DNA from: Streptomyces sp. WAC 01529 | Lineage (GTDB): Bacteria > Actinomycetota > Actinomycetes > Streptomycetales > Streptomycetaceae | Assembly (NCBI RefSeq): GCF_003945545.1 | Contig: NZ_CP029617.1 | Coordinates: forward strand, 5,131,001 to 5,195,000 | Reading direction: 5' to 3' | Length of the DNA: 64,000 bases | Part shown: one piece after another, positions 24,631 through 33,603 of the stretch | How positions within the stretch are numbered: position 1 is the stretch's first letter | Layout: every line of letters begins with the position of its first letter | Position numbers and translations under genes: made by a program | The notes under the pieces: generated by a model | The model's input: the letters and a program-made list of their open reading frames with translations, nothing else | Database searches by the model: none | Told to the model about the DNA's origin: nothing

Positions 24631-24818
24631 AGGTGCTCCTCGTAGGTACTGGGAAGACAAAGCATCGCCCTACCCAGAAGGATGTTCCCTTACGGGTGGG
24701 CGAAACCACGAGCCTAACAATTGAGGCGGGCCAGGGGGAGGACATAAGCCATCAGAATCGCGTCAACGCAGGTGAGGACGGTAAAGCCGGCCTCGCCGCC
24801 GTCGTGTCGGTCCGCGTG

Positions 24819-25238
24819 TCAGTCGGCGTGGCAGCCCAGCAGCTCGACGCTGGTCGCCTTCGACGTCGTACGGAGCGTGACGACCTTGTCGATGCGGCCC
24901 TCGCGCTGGTCGAAGCGGAAGTCCGCGCGGCCGACCTCGGCGCCGGACTCGGCCTGCGAGCGCAGGGTGCAGTAGCCCTTGGCCCCGGCGTCCTTGCGCA
25001 CCTCCAGGTGCGCCTCGACGGTGGTGGCCGAAACGACGTCGAATTTGATGACCTCGGCGCTGACCTTCGTACCGTTGATGTAGTCGTAGCCGAACCAGCC
25101 GACGACGCCGAGCAGGACCACGCCCAGCACGGAGCCCACGACCTTGAGCTTGCGGTCGGCGGCCTCGTCGTCCGTGCGCGAGCGGCCGTACCGCCCTTGG
25201 GGAAGCCCCTCGGAAGGCTTCGGACCCACCGCCGCCAT
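24819..25238 (-). CDS. DUF4307 membrane protein
   Basis: 139 residues: Arg/Asp-rich cytoplasmic N-terminus, one transmembrane helix (VVGSVLGVVLLGVVGWFGY, about residues 34-52), then an extracytoplasmic beta-rich domain with two Cys (YCTLRSQ and LLGCHAD) likely disulfide bonded. It matches the DUF4307 family, found in actinobacteria beside greA and mca; function unknown. Divergent from mca. The 189-bp stretch between it and greA holds nothing recognisable beyond the greA promoter region. Confidence 0.88.
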   Translation of the reverse strand: MAAVGPKPSEGLPQGRYGRSRTDDEAADRKLKVVGSVLGVVLLGVVGWFGYDYINGTKVSAEVIKFDVVSATTVEAHLEVRKDAGAKGYCTLRSQAESGAEVGRADFRFDQREGRIDKVVTLRTTSKATSVELLGCHAD

Positions 25239-25353
25239 GATCGTCCTCCAGGAACAGGGGATGCCGGAATTTTCCGCCCCCCGGTTCCGTCACTATAGAA
25301 GCCGCGTGTTGCGCCGGATCACCGAGGGCGCCCGATTACTTGAGGATCGAGTC

Positions 25354-26235
25354 TTGACTGAGCAGCTTCGACTGATGGCCGTGCACGCCCACCCCGACGA
25401 CGAGTCGAGCAAGGGCGCGGCCACCATGGCCAAGTACGTGTCCGAGGGGGTGGACGTGCTCGTCGTGACCTGCACGGGCGGTGAGCGCGGCGACATCCTC
25501 AACCCGAAGCTCCAGGGTGACACCTACATCCAGGAGCACATCCACGAGGTGCGCAAGAAGGAGATGGACGAGGCGCGCGAGATCCTCGGCGTCAAGCAGG
25601 AGTGGCTCGGCTTCGTCGACTCGGGGCTGCCCGAGGGCGACCCGCTGCCGCCGCTGCCCGAGGGCTGCTTCGCGCTGGAGGATGTCGACAAGGCGGCCGG
25701 TGAGCTGGTGCGCCAGATCCGTTCCTTCCGTCCGCAGGTCATCACGACGTACGACGAGAACGGCGGCTATCCGCACCCCGACCACATCATGACCCACAAG
25801 ATCACGATGGTGGCGTTCGAGGGCGCGGCGGACGCGGAGAAGTACCCGGAGAGCGAGTTCGGCCCGGTTTTCCAGCCGCAGAAGCTCTACTACAACCAGG
25901 GCTTCAACCGCCCGCGCACCGAGGCGCTCCACCAGGCGATGCTCGACCACGGTCTGGAGTCGCCGTACGGGGACTGGCTCAAGCGGTGGGACGAGTTCGA
26001 GCGGGTCGAGCGCACCCTGACCACCCACGTCCCGTGCGCCGACTTCTACGAGATCCGCGACAAGGCCCTGATCGCCCACGCCACGCAGATCGACCCCGAC
26101 GGCGGCTGGTTCCGCGTCCCGATGGAGCTGCAGAAGAAGGTCTGGCCCACGGAGGAGTACGAGCTGGCGAAGTCGCTCGTCGATACTTCCCTCCCCGAGG
26201 ACGACCTCTTTGCGGGCATCCGCGACAATGCCTAG
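25354..26235 (+). CDS. mca: Mycothiol S-conjugate amidase
   Basis: Cleaves mycothiol-toxin conjugates to a mercapturic acid and GlcN-Ins, the actinobacterial detoxification route. 293 residues of the LmbE/PIG-L zinc hydrolase fold: VHAHPDDESSKG (His13, Asp16 zinc and general base) and GGYPHPDHIMTH (third zinc ligand). Length and the YNQGFNR block favour Mca over the deacetylase MshB. The TTG at 25354 is chosen because GAGGA stands 7 nt upstream. The small membrane gene downstream overlaps its end by 8 bp. Confidence 0.95.
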   Translation: MTEQLRLMAVHAHPDDESSKGAATMAKYVSEGVDVLVVTCTGGERGDILNPKLQGDTYIQEHIHEVRKKEMDEAREILGVKQEWLGFVDSGLPEGDPLPPLPEGCFALEDVDKAAGELVRQIRSFRPQVITTYDENGGYPHPDHIMTHKITMVAFEGAADAEKYPESEFGPVFQPQKLYYNQGFNRPRTEALHQAMLDHGLESPYGDWLKRWDEFERVERTLTTHVPCADFYEIRDKALIAHATQIDPDGGWFRVPMELQKKVWPTEEYELAKSLVDTSLPEDDLFAGIRDNA

Positions 26236-26536
26236 CGTGAACGCACATCTGGCAATGACGCATCTCGTCCCTCTTGCCAAGGAGGTCGACGACGACAAGG
26301 TGACCCCCGGCGTCCTCGGATTCATCGTCTTCGCGGTGATGGCCCTGGCCGTGTGGGGCCTTATGAAGTCGATGAACCGGCACATGGGCAAGGTCGACTT
26401 CAAGGAGCCGGAGACCGGTCGGCGGCCGGGAGCGGGCGAGAAGACGGATGACCGGGCGGTCGGCGCGGCGGCCGGCGGGGACGGCGCTCCGGCGGCGAAC
26501 CCGGCCCGCAAGCGCGCCGACGGCGACAGGTCCTAG
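26228..26536 (+). CDS. Small single-pass membrane protein downstream of mca
   Basis: Up to 102 residues: one membrane helix (VLGFIVFAVMALAVWGLMKS, about 30-49) and a charged, Gly/Ala-rich cytoplasmic tail. The start may be ATG 26228 (overlapping the mca stop), GTG 26237 or a later ATG at 26255. The coupling to mca is a common actinomycete arrangement but its role is unknown. Confidence 0.8.
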   Translation: MPSVNAHLAMTHLVPLAKEVDDDKVTPGVLGFIVFAVMALAVWGLMKSMNRHMGKVDFKEPETGRRPGAGEKTDDRAVGAAAGGDGAPAANPARKRADGDRS

Positions 26537-26546
26537 CCGACCGCGA

Positions 26547-26571
26547 GCCCGGGGGTTAGCCCCACCCGGGC
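26547..26571. terminator. Hairpin after the mca operon
   Basis: GCCCGGGGG and CCCC-A-CCCGGGC pair with one bulged A around a short loop, 10 bp past the stop. Confidence 0.6.
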
Positions 26572-26671
26572 CGGGAGGGCAGCCGGATGCCCTTGGAGGG
26601 GTGCGGCTGGGGATGCTGGACGCGGCCTCGGCGCACGCCCTGGCCGCCCCGGATTCCGTAGGAGTTGGCCC

Positions 26672-27868
26672 GTGCGTGAGCAGGCTTGGCAGAGGTTCCG
26701 TTCCCCCTGGACGCGCGGTCGGCGCGGGGTCGTGTCGGTCGGCGCCGCGGTGGCGCTCGGCGTCATGGCGACCGGCGCCCTCGCGCCCGTGGCGTCCGCG
26801 GCGTCCGCGGGGCCCGCGCCGCACGCCCCCAGGACGGACGCCGTCCAGCGGGGCCTGGACTCCCTCGTCCGCTCCGACCACGTGCCCGCCGCGCTGGCGA
26901 GCGTCAAGCACGGCAAGGGCCCCACCCGCACCTACACCGCAGGCGTCGGCGATCTGGCCACCGGTGCGCCGGTGCCCAGGGACGGCCGGGTGCGGATCGG
27001 CAGCAACACCAAGACGTTCACCGCCGTCGTCGTCCTGCAACTGGTCGGCGAGGGGAAGATCGCCCTCGACGCCCCGGTCGACACCTACCTCAAGGGCGTC
27101 GTACGCGGAGACGGGATCGACGGCCGCCGCATCACCGTCCGCCAGCTGCTCCAGCACACCAGCGGGCTCCCCGACTACACCAAGTACCTCGGCGACGACG
27201 TCCGCCACTACGAACCCCGCGAGCTCCTCGACATCGCCCTCCGGCACAAGGCCGACTTCGACCCCGGCGAGAAATGGGCGTACAGCAACACGAACTACGT
27301 CCTGGCCGGCCTGATCGTCCAGGAGGTCACCCGGCGCCCCCTCGCCGAGGCGATGGAGCAGCGGATCATCAAGCCCCTCGGACTGCGCCACACCTACTTC
27401 CCCGCCCCCGGTGACGCCACCATCCGCGGACCGCACCCCAAGGGCTACTACCAGGACCCGGCGGGCGGCGCGCCGCACGACATCACGGAGATGGACCCCT
27501 CCTGGGGCTGGGCGGCGGGCCAGCTGATCTCCACCAACTCCGACCTCAACCGCTTCTTCACCGCACTCCTCTCCGGCGACCTCCTCCGGGACGAGCAGCT
27601 CGCCCAGATGCGTACGACGGTCCCCGCGGAGACGCCCTTCGCCCCGGGCGCCCGCTACGGCCTGGGTCTGGTCAGTACGCCGCTGTCGTGCGGCGGCGTC
27701 TACTGGGGTCACGGCGGCAGCATCCCGGGATACGAGACCCGGGGCGGGGTCAGGGGGGACGGGAAGGCGGCCGCCAACGTGGCGGTGACCATCCAGCCGA
27801 ACGACACGGCGACCAAGAGGCACGTCGAGCGCGTCGTGGACACGGCTCTGTGCCGCCCCGGCCGGTGA
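26672..27868 (+). CDS. Secreted serine hydrolase (class C beta-lactamase/DD-peptidase fold)
   Basis: 398 residues with a twin-Arg-containing signal peptide (cleavage near AASA, residue 45). Penicillin-binding motifs are present: Ser111-x-x-Lys114 (GSNTKTF), YSNTN near residue 208 and HGG near 347. The closest functional models are Streptomyces R61-type DD-carboxypeptidase and esterase-like relatives. The GTG at 26672 lies behind GGAGTT. Monocistronic; convergent with the acyltransferase at 27909. Confidence 0.9.
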   Translation: MREQAWQRFRSPWTRGRRGVVSVGAAVALGVMATGALAPVASAASAGPAPHAPRTDAVQRGLDSLVRSDHVPAALASVKHGKGPTRTYTAGVGDLATGAPVPRDGRVRIGSNTKTFTAVVVLQLVGEGKIALDAPVDTYLKGVVRGDGIDGRRITVRQLLQHTSGLPDYTKYLGDDVRHYEPRELLDIALRHKADFDPGEKWAYSNTNYVLAGLIVQEVTRRPLAEAMEQRIIKPLGLRHTYFPAPGDATIRGPHPKGYYQDPAGGAPHDITEMDPSWGWAAGQLISTNSDLNRFFTALLSGDLLRDEQLAQMRTTVPAETPFAPGARYGLGLVSTPLSCGGVYWGHGGSIPGYETRGGVRGDGKAAANVAVTIQPNDTATKRHVERVVDTALCRPGR

Positions 27869-27908
27869 GCCTCGGCGGGGCGCCCCGAGCGCCGCTACCG
27901 GTGCCGGT

Positions 27909-29261
27909 TCACGGAGCGGGCGCCGCCTGGGCGGAAGTGGACGCCGTCTGAGCGGAAGGGGGCGCCGCCTGGGCGGGCGCGGGCGCCGAGGTCGCCACCG
28001 CTGCCAGTTCCTCCGCCACGGCGTCGGCGATCCGCCCGGAATCGTCCGGGCCGAGGTGGCTCACGACGGTGAGCACGTAGGCGTCGGCGGTCTGGACGAG
28101 GCTGACGCTCGTGGTGCCGGGGGAGGAGAGCGCGGGCAGGGAGACGACGCTGCTCAGGCGGCGGCCGTGCAGGTGGCTCGGGTTGTCCCGCCACTTGAAC
28201 GCCGTGCACACGGCGGTGGTGATCTCGGGCCGCGCCATGCGGGTGGCCAGCACCGTCGTCAGCCAGGGCAGCCTACGTACGACACGCTCCAGGACGGGGA
28301 GGACCACCTGGTGCGTCCCGCGGCGCTCGGGGAGGTCCGCCATCAGCTTCTGGCACGCGTGCAGGCGCCCCGCCGGGGAGTCGGTGCCGAGCGGCAGCGG
28401 CAGACGGACGGCGGTGATGAGGTTGCCGAGCTGCTGCGCCTCGCACCGGCTCCGCAGATCCACGGGCACGGTGGCGTAGAGAGGAGCCGAACCCCGGGGC
28501 CCCGACGAGGCGGTGCCGTAGCAGGCGGGGAGGGCCCCGGCCAGGGCGCCGAGGAGTAGTTCGTTCAGGGTCGCCCCGCGTCCGTCGGCCGGACGGCGGC
28601 GGGCCGAGCGCACCACGTCCGGGTCGAGCCGGGTGACGGCGAGCGAGGGACGGGTCCCGCCGGGCGCCGACGGCAGGCGCATCCCCGGGGCGTTGCTGTC
28701 CCGGAACTCCCTGAACAGGTCGGCGGGCCGGACGGAGAGCCGCCGCCGCGCCGCGGGACCCGGCACCGCTGCCCCGGTCCGGGCGGGCCGGGAGTCGTCC
28801 ATGAGGAGGCGGAGGAGCGTCCCCATGGAACTGCCGTCCAGGAGCGCGTGGTGGGCAAGGAGCACGAGGGCGTGTTCGCCGGTGGGAGCCGCCTTCGGCA
28901 CAAGCAGCTGCCACGGGGGCCGGTCGGACCGCAGCCGCCGGCCGACAGACGCGGCCATGAGCGGCTGCGGCTCCAGGTCGGAGGCGCGGACGTGCTCAGC
29001 GGCGTCGAACGGCCCCGGGACCGCCCAGCGGTGGCCGGAGAGCGCCGCCGGTCCGCGGGGCGGCACAAGGACCTGGTGCATCCGGTCGAGCCCTCCCCAC
29101 CGCTCGCTGACGCGGGACCGCAGCTCGCCCAGGTCGAAGGGGTCTCCCGTGAACAGCGCGACGGTGCCGATCGTCCCGGGCAGCCCGTCGCGCACGAAGC
29201 CCTCGTCAAGCCCCGAAAGCCTCGGTTTCCGCCCCATCAGCGACCTCGGTTTCCGCCTCAT
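27909..29261 (-). CDS. WS/DGAT-type acyltransferase C
   Basis: 450 residues, last gene of the cluster. It has the condensation-like HHxxxDG motif (HHALLDG, residues 137-143), and FKWRDNPSHLHGRRL and VVSLPALSSPGTTSVSLVQ in the C-terminal half, placing it in the wax ester synthase/diacylglycerol acyltransferase superfamily, which acylates hydroxyl or amine acceptors from CoA or carrier-bound donors. Its ATG (29259-29261) overlaps the KS stop. The first 16 residues are a tandem duplication (24 bp repeated), so a second ATG at 29237 is possible. The C-terminus is Ala/Pro-rich. Closest local paralogue is acyltransferase B. Confidence 0.85.
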   Translation of the reverse strand: MRRKPRSLMGRKPRLSGLDEGFVRDGLPGTIGTVALFTGDPFDLGELRSRVSERWGGLDRMHQVLVPPRGPAALSGHRWAVPGPFDAAEHVRASDLEPQPLMAASVGRRLRSDRPPWQLLVPKAAPTGEHALVLLAHHALLDGSSMGTLLRLLMDDSRPARTGAAVPGPAARRRLSVRPADLFREFRDSNAPGMRLPSAPGGTRPSLAVTRLDPDVVRSARRRPADGRGATLNELLLGALAGALPACYGTASSGPRGSAPLYATVPVDLRSRCEAQQLGNLITAVRLPLPLGTDSPAGRLHACQKLMADLPERRGTHQVVLPVLERVVRRLPWLTTVLATRMARPEITTAVCTAFKWRDNPSHLHGRRLSSVVSLPALSSPGTTSVSLVQTADAYVLTVVSHLGPDDSGRIADAVAEELAAVATSAPAPAQAAPPSAQTASTSAQAAPAP

Positions 29262-30466
29262 CAGCGCTGGGCCGAGTCGAGGACGACGCAGGCGTTGTGC
29301 CCGCCGAAACCGAAGCTGTTGCTGAGCGCCGGTCCCGCGGAGAGCTTGCGGGGCCGGACGACGACGTCCAGCTCGCACTGGGGGTCGAGCCGCGTGAGGT
29401 GGGCGGTGGGCGGCAGGAGCCCTTCGTGCAGCGACATGGCGGTGATCACGGCCTCCAGCGCTCCCGCCGCCCCCAGGGAGTGGCCGGTCACCGACTTGGA
29501 GGCGGTCACCGGCACGGCGGCGGGACCGAACACGGAGGTGATGGCGCGCGCTTCCGCCAGGTCGTTGAGCGTGGTGCCGGTGCCGTGCGCGTTGACGTGG
29601 GTGACGGCGTCGGGCGCGATACCGGCGTCGGCGAGCGCCTGCTCCATGCACGCGGTCGCACCGGCGCCGTCGGGGTGCGGTGCCGTGAGGTGGTGGGCGT
29701 CGGATGTGCACCCGTACCCGATCAGGGTGGCGTAGATCCGCGCGCCCCGGGCGCGGGCGAGGTCCAGCCGTTCCAGCACCATGAAGGCGGCCGCCTCCGC
29801 GAGGAGGAACCCCCGCCGCTCCGCGTCGAACGGCCGTGACGCGCGGGCGGGTTCGTCGCACTCGGTGACCATGGCGCCGGACCGTGCGAAGGCGAGCGCG
29901 GTCGTCGCGGTGAACGGGCTCTCGTGGCCCCCGGTCACGACGGTGTCGGCGCGCCCGCTCCGGATCAGCTCCATCGCCTCGCCCACCGCGTGGGTGCCCG
30001 AGGCGCAGGCGGTGGAGAGGGTGAGCGAGGGGCCGGTGATACCGAACTTGGAGCTGATCCAGTACGCACCGGCGTTGGGCATCACCCGGGCCGGGTAGAG
30101 CACGTCGGGCTGCCCGATGCCGTGCTCCTGGCTGATCACTCCACCGTAAGTGGTGCCGGTGACGACCGCCGCGCGACCGGCGGGGGTGTGCAGCCCTCCG
30201 GCGTCCGTGACCGCGTCCATGGCGGCGCAGACCCCCAACTGCACCGAACGGTCCGTCCGTTTCACCTCTTTCGGGGTGAGGTAGCCCTCGGGCGTGAAAT
30301 CGGGCATGGGGTAGGCGGGGTGGACGACGGTGTTCTCGTCGTCGAAGGCGTGCAGGGTGGCCGTGGAGCGTGAGTGGAGGAGGTTCTCCCACAGTTCACG
30401 CGTCGTGGCCCCGGCCCCGCAGCGGACTCCGAGGCCCGTGACCGCGACTGCGTCTTCGCGTGTCAT
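29261..30466 (-). CDS. FabF-like beta-ketoacyl-ACP synthase
   Basis: 401 residues of the thiolase fold. The triad is complete: Cys154 (STACASGTH), His294 (NAHGTGT) and His329 (KSVTGHSLGAAG), with a GFGGHN C-terminus. It should condense an acyl thioester with malonyl-ACP. Full activity is therefore expected, unlike a chain-length-factor subunit, and no second KS is present. The ATG at 30466 overlaps the ACP stop (ATGA) and its own stop overlaps the next ATG. It is the only carbon-carbon bond-forming enzyme in the cluster. Confidence 0.93.
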   Translation of the reverse strand: MTREDAVAVTGLGVRCGAGATTRELWENLLHSRSTATLHAFDDENTVVHPAYPMPDFTPEGYLTPKEVKRTDRSVQLGVCAAMDAVTDAGGLHTPAGRAAVVTGTTYGGVISQEHGIGQPDVLYPARVMPNAGAYWISSKFGITGPSLTLSTACASGTHAVGEAMELIRSGRADTVVTGGHESPFTATTALAFARSGAMVTECDEPARASRPFDAERRGFLLAEAAAFMVLERLDLARARGARIYATLIGYGCTSDAHHLTAPHPDGAGATACMEQALADAGIAPDAVTHVNAHGTGTTLNDLAEARAITSVFGPAAVPVTASKSVTGHSLGAAGALEAVITAMSLHEGLLPPTAHLTRLDPQCELDVVVRPRKLSAGPALSNSFGFGGHNACVVLDSAQR

Positions 30467-30798
30467 CCAGCGACCACGCCCGGGGCGGACTCGGTGCGCT
30501 GCCTCACGATGAGGTCGGCGACGTCGCCGACCGTGGAGACCGCGGCGGGGTCGGTTCCCTTGAGGGATACGCCGAACAGTTCCTCCGAGGCCACCTGCAA
30601 TTCGGTGACGTCCAGGCTGTCGGCTCCGAGATCGGCCACGAGCCGGGCCTGCGGCACCACGTGCTCGGGTGGTACGGACATGATGTGCGCGCAGAGGGTG
30701 CGCAGCTCGTCCCAGACGTCTTCGTACTCTGCTTCCACGGTGCTTTTCCCTACTTCTGCTGTCGTCACTTCTGCTGTCGTGTCTTTTGGTGTCGTCAT
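30463..30798 (-). CDS. Acyl carrier protein 2
   Basis: 111 residues. The phosphopantetheine site is Ser61 in LGADSLDVTEL, within a normal four-helix ACP; the first 20 residues are an extension that includes a tandem TTAEV repeat. It overlaps the acyltransferase B stop and the KS start by 4 bp each, so all three are translated together. Likely the carrier on which the KS works. Confidence 0.9.
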   Translation of the reverse strand: MTTPKDTTAEVTTAEVGKSTVEAEYEDVWDELRTLCAHIMSVPPEHVVPQARLVADLGADSLDVTELQVASEELFGVSLKGTDPAAVSTVGDVADLIVRQRTESAPGVVAG

Positions 30799-32132
30799 GT
30801 CTTCCGCTGCCTCCGTGCCAACGCCTCGAACTCGTCCACCACGGCGTCGGCGAGCCGCTGGGCGCTGTGGGGAAGCAGGTGGCAGACCACGGTGAGCGTG
30901 CAGGCACTGTTGTTCTGCGCCAGCAGGAAGCTCGCGCTCCCCGGCCGGTGCAGCGGGGGCAGCCCCACGACGTGCCGCAGTCGGCTGCCCTGGAAGGCGG
31001 ATGACGTGTCACGCCACTTCAGGACGGTCGTCGCTGTCGCCGCGAAGGTGGGCCGAGCGGCTCTGTCGGCCATCCGCGCGACCGTCCACGGCGCCACACG
31101 CTTGACCGTTTCTCCCCACGGGAGCAGTGCGGCGGCGTGGACGCCGGACCGTGCGGGCACCGTCTGCAGCGACGTACGGCAGACCCGCAGGCGAGCCACG
31201 GGGTCGTCGACGTCGAGGGGCAGCGCGACCTGGACGGCCGTGGCGCCGTTGCCCAGTTCGTGCTCGTTGTCCCGGGCGCGCAGATCGCACGGCACGGCCG
31301 TGTACACGGGCCGCGTGCCCGGCCAGTGGGGCGAGGGGCCGAAATGCGCGCGCAGCGCCCCGGCCACCGCACTGATCAGCAGCTCGTTCGGCGTCGCGCC
31401 GCGCGTGCCCAGGGGGTGCCGACGCGCGGCTCGGAACGTATCGCTCGACAGTGTGCGTACGGCGATCGAGGGGGACGTCCGGTGCGGCGAAGGCGTGGGG
31501 AGGGCCTGTCCGCGGGCCGTCAGCGCCTTGAGTTCCCTGCCCACGGCACCGAGCCGGACGCGGGGCAGCGGCGGGCGGCCGGTGGCCCGTACGGGGACGA
31601 TGTCGTCCATCAGGGCGTGCAGCAAGGTCTCCAGGGAGCGCCCGTCGAGCAGCACGTGCTGGGCCACGAGCGCCAGGGCGAAGCCGCCTTCCGGCCCGCC
31701 CGGGACGACGTGGAGCCGCCAGGGCGGCGGACCGTCGGGGAGCGGGCGGTCGAATACATCCGCCCACAGGTCGTCCAGCCCGTGCCGCGCGGCGAGGACG
31801 TGCGTCGCGGGGCGGAACGGCTCTCGTACGACCCAGTGGGCGCGGCGTCGGTGCGCCGCCCGGCGCCCGTCGCCCCCCGAGACGCCCGAGGTATCCGGGG
31901 AGTCCGGGGCGCCCGGGGAGTCCGGGGAGTCCGAGGTGCCCGGGGCGTTCGAGGTGTCGAGCACCTGGCTCATCCGCCGCAGGGCCGTCCAGCGTTCGGC
32001 GACGCGTGCCCGGACCTCCCGCAGCTCGGGCGCTTCCCCCTTGAAGACCGCCGCCATACCGACCACACCAGGGCACCCGTTGAGCAACAACGCCTCATCG
32101 GGGAAGGACAGTCTCATGCGATACGTGGCCAA
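30795..32132 (-). CDS. WS/DGAT-type acyltransferase B, variant motif
   Basis: 445 residues. The catalytic motif reads QHVLLDG (158-164): the first His is Gln while the second, catalytic His and the Asp-Gly are kept, as in many active family members. The C-terminal LKWRDTSSAFQGSRL block parallels acyltransferase C. A Ser/Pro/Asp low-complexity insert (residues 66-88) comes from a GGGGAGTCC-type nucleotide repeat. TTG 32132 is favoured because GGAGGAGAAG abuts it. A 124-bp gap separates it from acyltransferase A, the only real gap in the cluster. Confidence 0.85.
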   Translation of the reverse strand: MATYRMRLSFPDEALLLNGCPGVVGMAAVFKGEAPELREVRARVAERWTALRRMSQVLDTSNAPGTSDSPDSPGAPDSPDTSGVSGGDGRRAAHRRRAHWVVREPFRPATHVLAARHGLDDLWADVFDRPLPDGPPPWRLHVVPGGPEGGFALALVAQHVLLDGRSLETLLHALMDDIVPVRATGRPPLPRVRLGAVGRELKALTARGQALPTPSPHRTSPSIAVRTLSSDTFRAARRHPLGTRGATPNELLISAVAGALRAHFGPSPHWPGTRPVYTAVPCDLRARDNEHELGNGATAVQVALPLDVDDPVARLRVCRTSLQTVPARSGVHAAALLPWGETVKRVAPWTVARMADRAARPTFAATATTVLKWRDTSSAFQGSRLRHVVGLPPLHRPGSASFLLAQNNSACTLTVVCHLLPHSAQRLADAVVDEFEALARRQRKT

Positions 32133-32256
32133 CTTCTCCTCCGCTGCGGGATCTTCACTCCTCGACGCCTGTTGCTCACGGTCACAGGAGAAACGAGATT
32201 CACATCGGTGAGTTACGATCCGGCGCTTCCTGTCGGTGTGCCGGGCCCCGCGCCGG

Positions 32257-33603
32257 TCACCGTGCCGGAGCGCTGAGTTGGGGCCCGACGGCCCCGGCGA
32301 GGGAGGTCAGTTCGCGGCCGAACGCGTCGGCCAGCAAACGGGCTTGGCCCGCGGGGGTGTGGCTGACCACGCAGAGGGTGAACGTGTTCGCGTAACTCGT
32401 CAGGGTGAGGCTGACCGCCCCCGGGATCTGTACCCGGCCCAGCGGGATCACCCTCTCCAGCGGCGCGCCGTCCAGGGACCACGGGCCCCGGGGCCATCTG
32501 ATCGCCGTACAGGACACGGGGGCCCACCGGGGCGAGGCGGCGCGCCTGGCGAACAGGCGCAGCCCCCAGGGGCCCAGCCGGGCGGCGGCGCAGAGCAGGC
32601 GGGTGGTGGTGTCCGGGCCCTGCGTGGGGCCCGGGGCGGCCGACGAGGCCCGGCAGGCCGCCAGGCGCTCCCGGGGGTCGGCGATTTCCACGGGGAGCGG
32701 CAGCCGCACCGCCGAGACGATGTTGCCGAGCGTCGCCGCCTGCTCCGGCGTGCGCAGGTCCACGGAGTACACGCCGTGCAGCGGGCGGGAGGCCCCTGCC
32801 CGGCCTTCCGGCTCGCCGTGGACGGCTCGCAGGGCGCCCGCGGATGCCGCGAGCAGCACTTCGTTGAGGGTCGCGCCGAGGCCGGGCAGGGCCCGGCGGG
32901 CGGCCCGCACCGCGTCCGTGTCCAACTCCGTCCAGGCGAGGTCCCGCCGGGTAAGCAGCGGCTTCGCGGAGAGCGGCAGGGCCCGCCCGGAGCGCAGCGC
33001 GTCGAACAGCCGACCGGAGTCCTGCGCCTGTCCGTCCGGCGTCCTGCCTTCGGGGCGGGTGGGCCGAGGAATCCGAACAGGTGGCGCAGCCTTGGGGGTT
33101 GCGGCCCCGCGACCCGTGCCTCCGTCGAGGAGTCCGCTCATCAGCAGCTCCAAGGACCGCCCGTCCATGAGCGCGTGATGGACGGTCAGTACGAGCGCGA
33201 ACCGCTGCTGCGCGGCGTCCTCTTGGCGGCCCGCCCGTACGAGCCGCAGCCGCCAGGGCGGAAGGCCGTAGGGCACGGGCTGGGCGACCAGGCGGCCGAG
33301 CAGACCCGTGAACGCCCCCTCGCCTTCGCCCTCGTCCTCTGCTTCGAGGACATGGGTGCGTACGTCGAAGTCGTCGAGCGGCAGCCAGTGATGCGGGCGC
33401 AGCCACGCGGGCCGGGCGGGCCGCAGCAGGGCCCGGCGCAGCAGGGGCAGGCCGCCCCAGCGCTCGGCCACGCGGTCGCGGAGATCGGCGAGGCGCGGCG
33501 GTTCCCCCGTGAACAGCGCGGCCATTCCGATAGGGGGGTCGGGGAGGGCGCCCGTGCCGCAGAGAAGTTCCTCCACGGCCGAGAGGGCAATACTATTTTT
33601 CAT
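32257..33603 (-). CDS. WS/DGAT-type acyltransferase A
   Basis: 448 residues with an intact HHxxxDG motif (HHALMDG, 142-148), upstream WRLRLVRAG and a C-terminal SLDGAPLERVIPLGRVQ block of the WS/DGAT fold. The linker after the motif is Pro/Gly-rich. It is more divergent from B and C than they are from each other. The ATG at 33603 overlaps the end of the first ACP by 11 bp, suggesting that this enzyme works on acyl groups held by that ACP. Confidence 0.85.
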   Translation of the reverse strand: MKNSIALSAVEELLCGTGALPDPPIGMAALFTGEPPRLADLRDRVAERWGGLPLLRRALLRPARPAWLRPHHWLPLDDFDVRTHVLEAEDEGEGEGAFTGLLGRLVAQPVPYGLPPWRLRLVRAGRQEDAAQQRFALVLTVHHALMDGRSLELLMSGLLDGGTGRGAATPKAAPPVRIPRPTRPEGRTPDGQAQDSGRLFDALRSGRALPLSAKPLLTRRDLAWTELDTDAVRAARRALPGLGATLNEVLLAASAGALRAVHGEPEGRAGASRPLHGVYSVDLRTPEQAATLGNIVSAVRLPLPVEIADPRERLAACRASSAAPGPTQGPDTTTRLLCAAARLGPWGLRLFARRAASPRWAPVSCTAIRWPRGPWSLDGAPLERVIPLGRVQIPGAVSLTLTSYANTFTLCVVSHTPAGQARLLADAFGRELTSLAGAVGPQLSAPAR

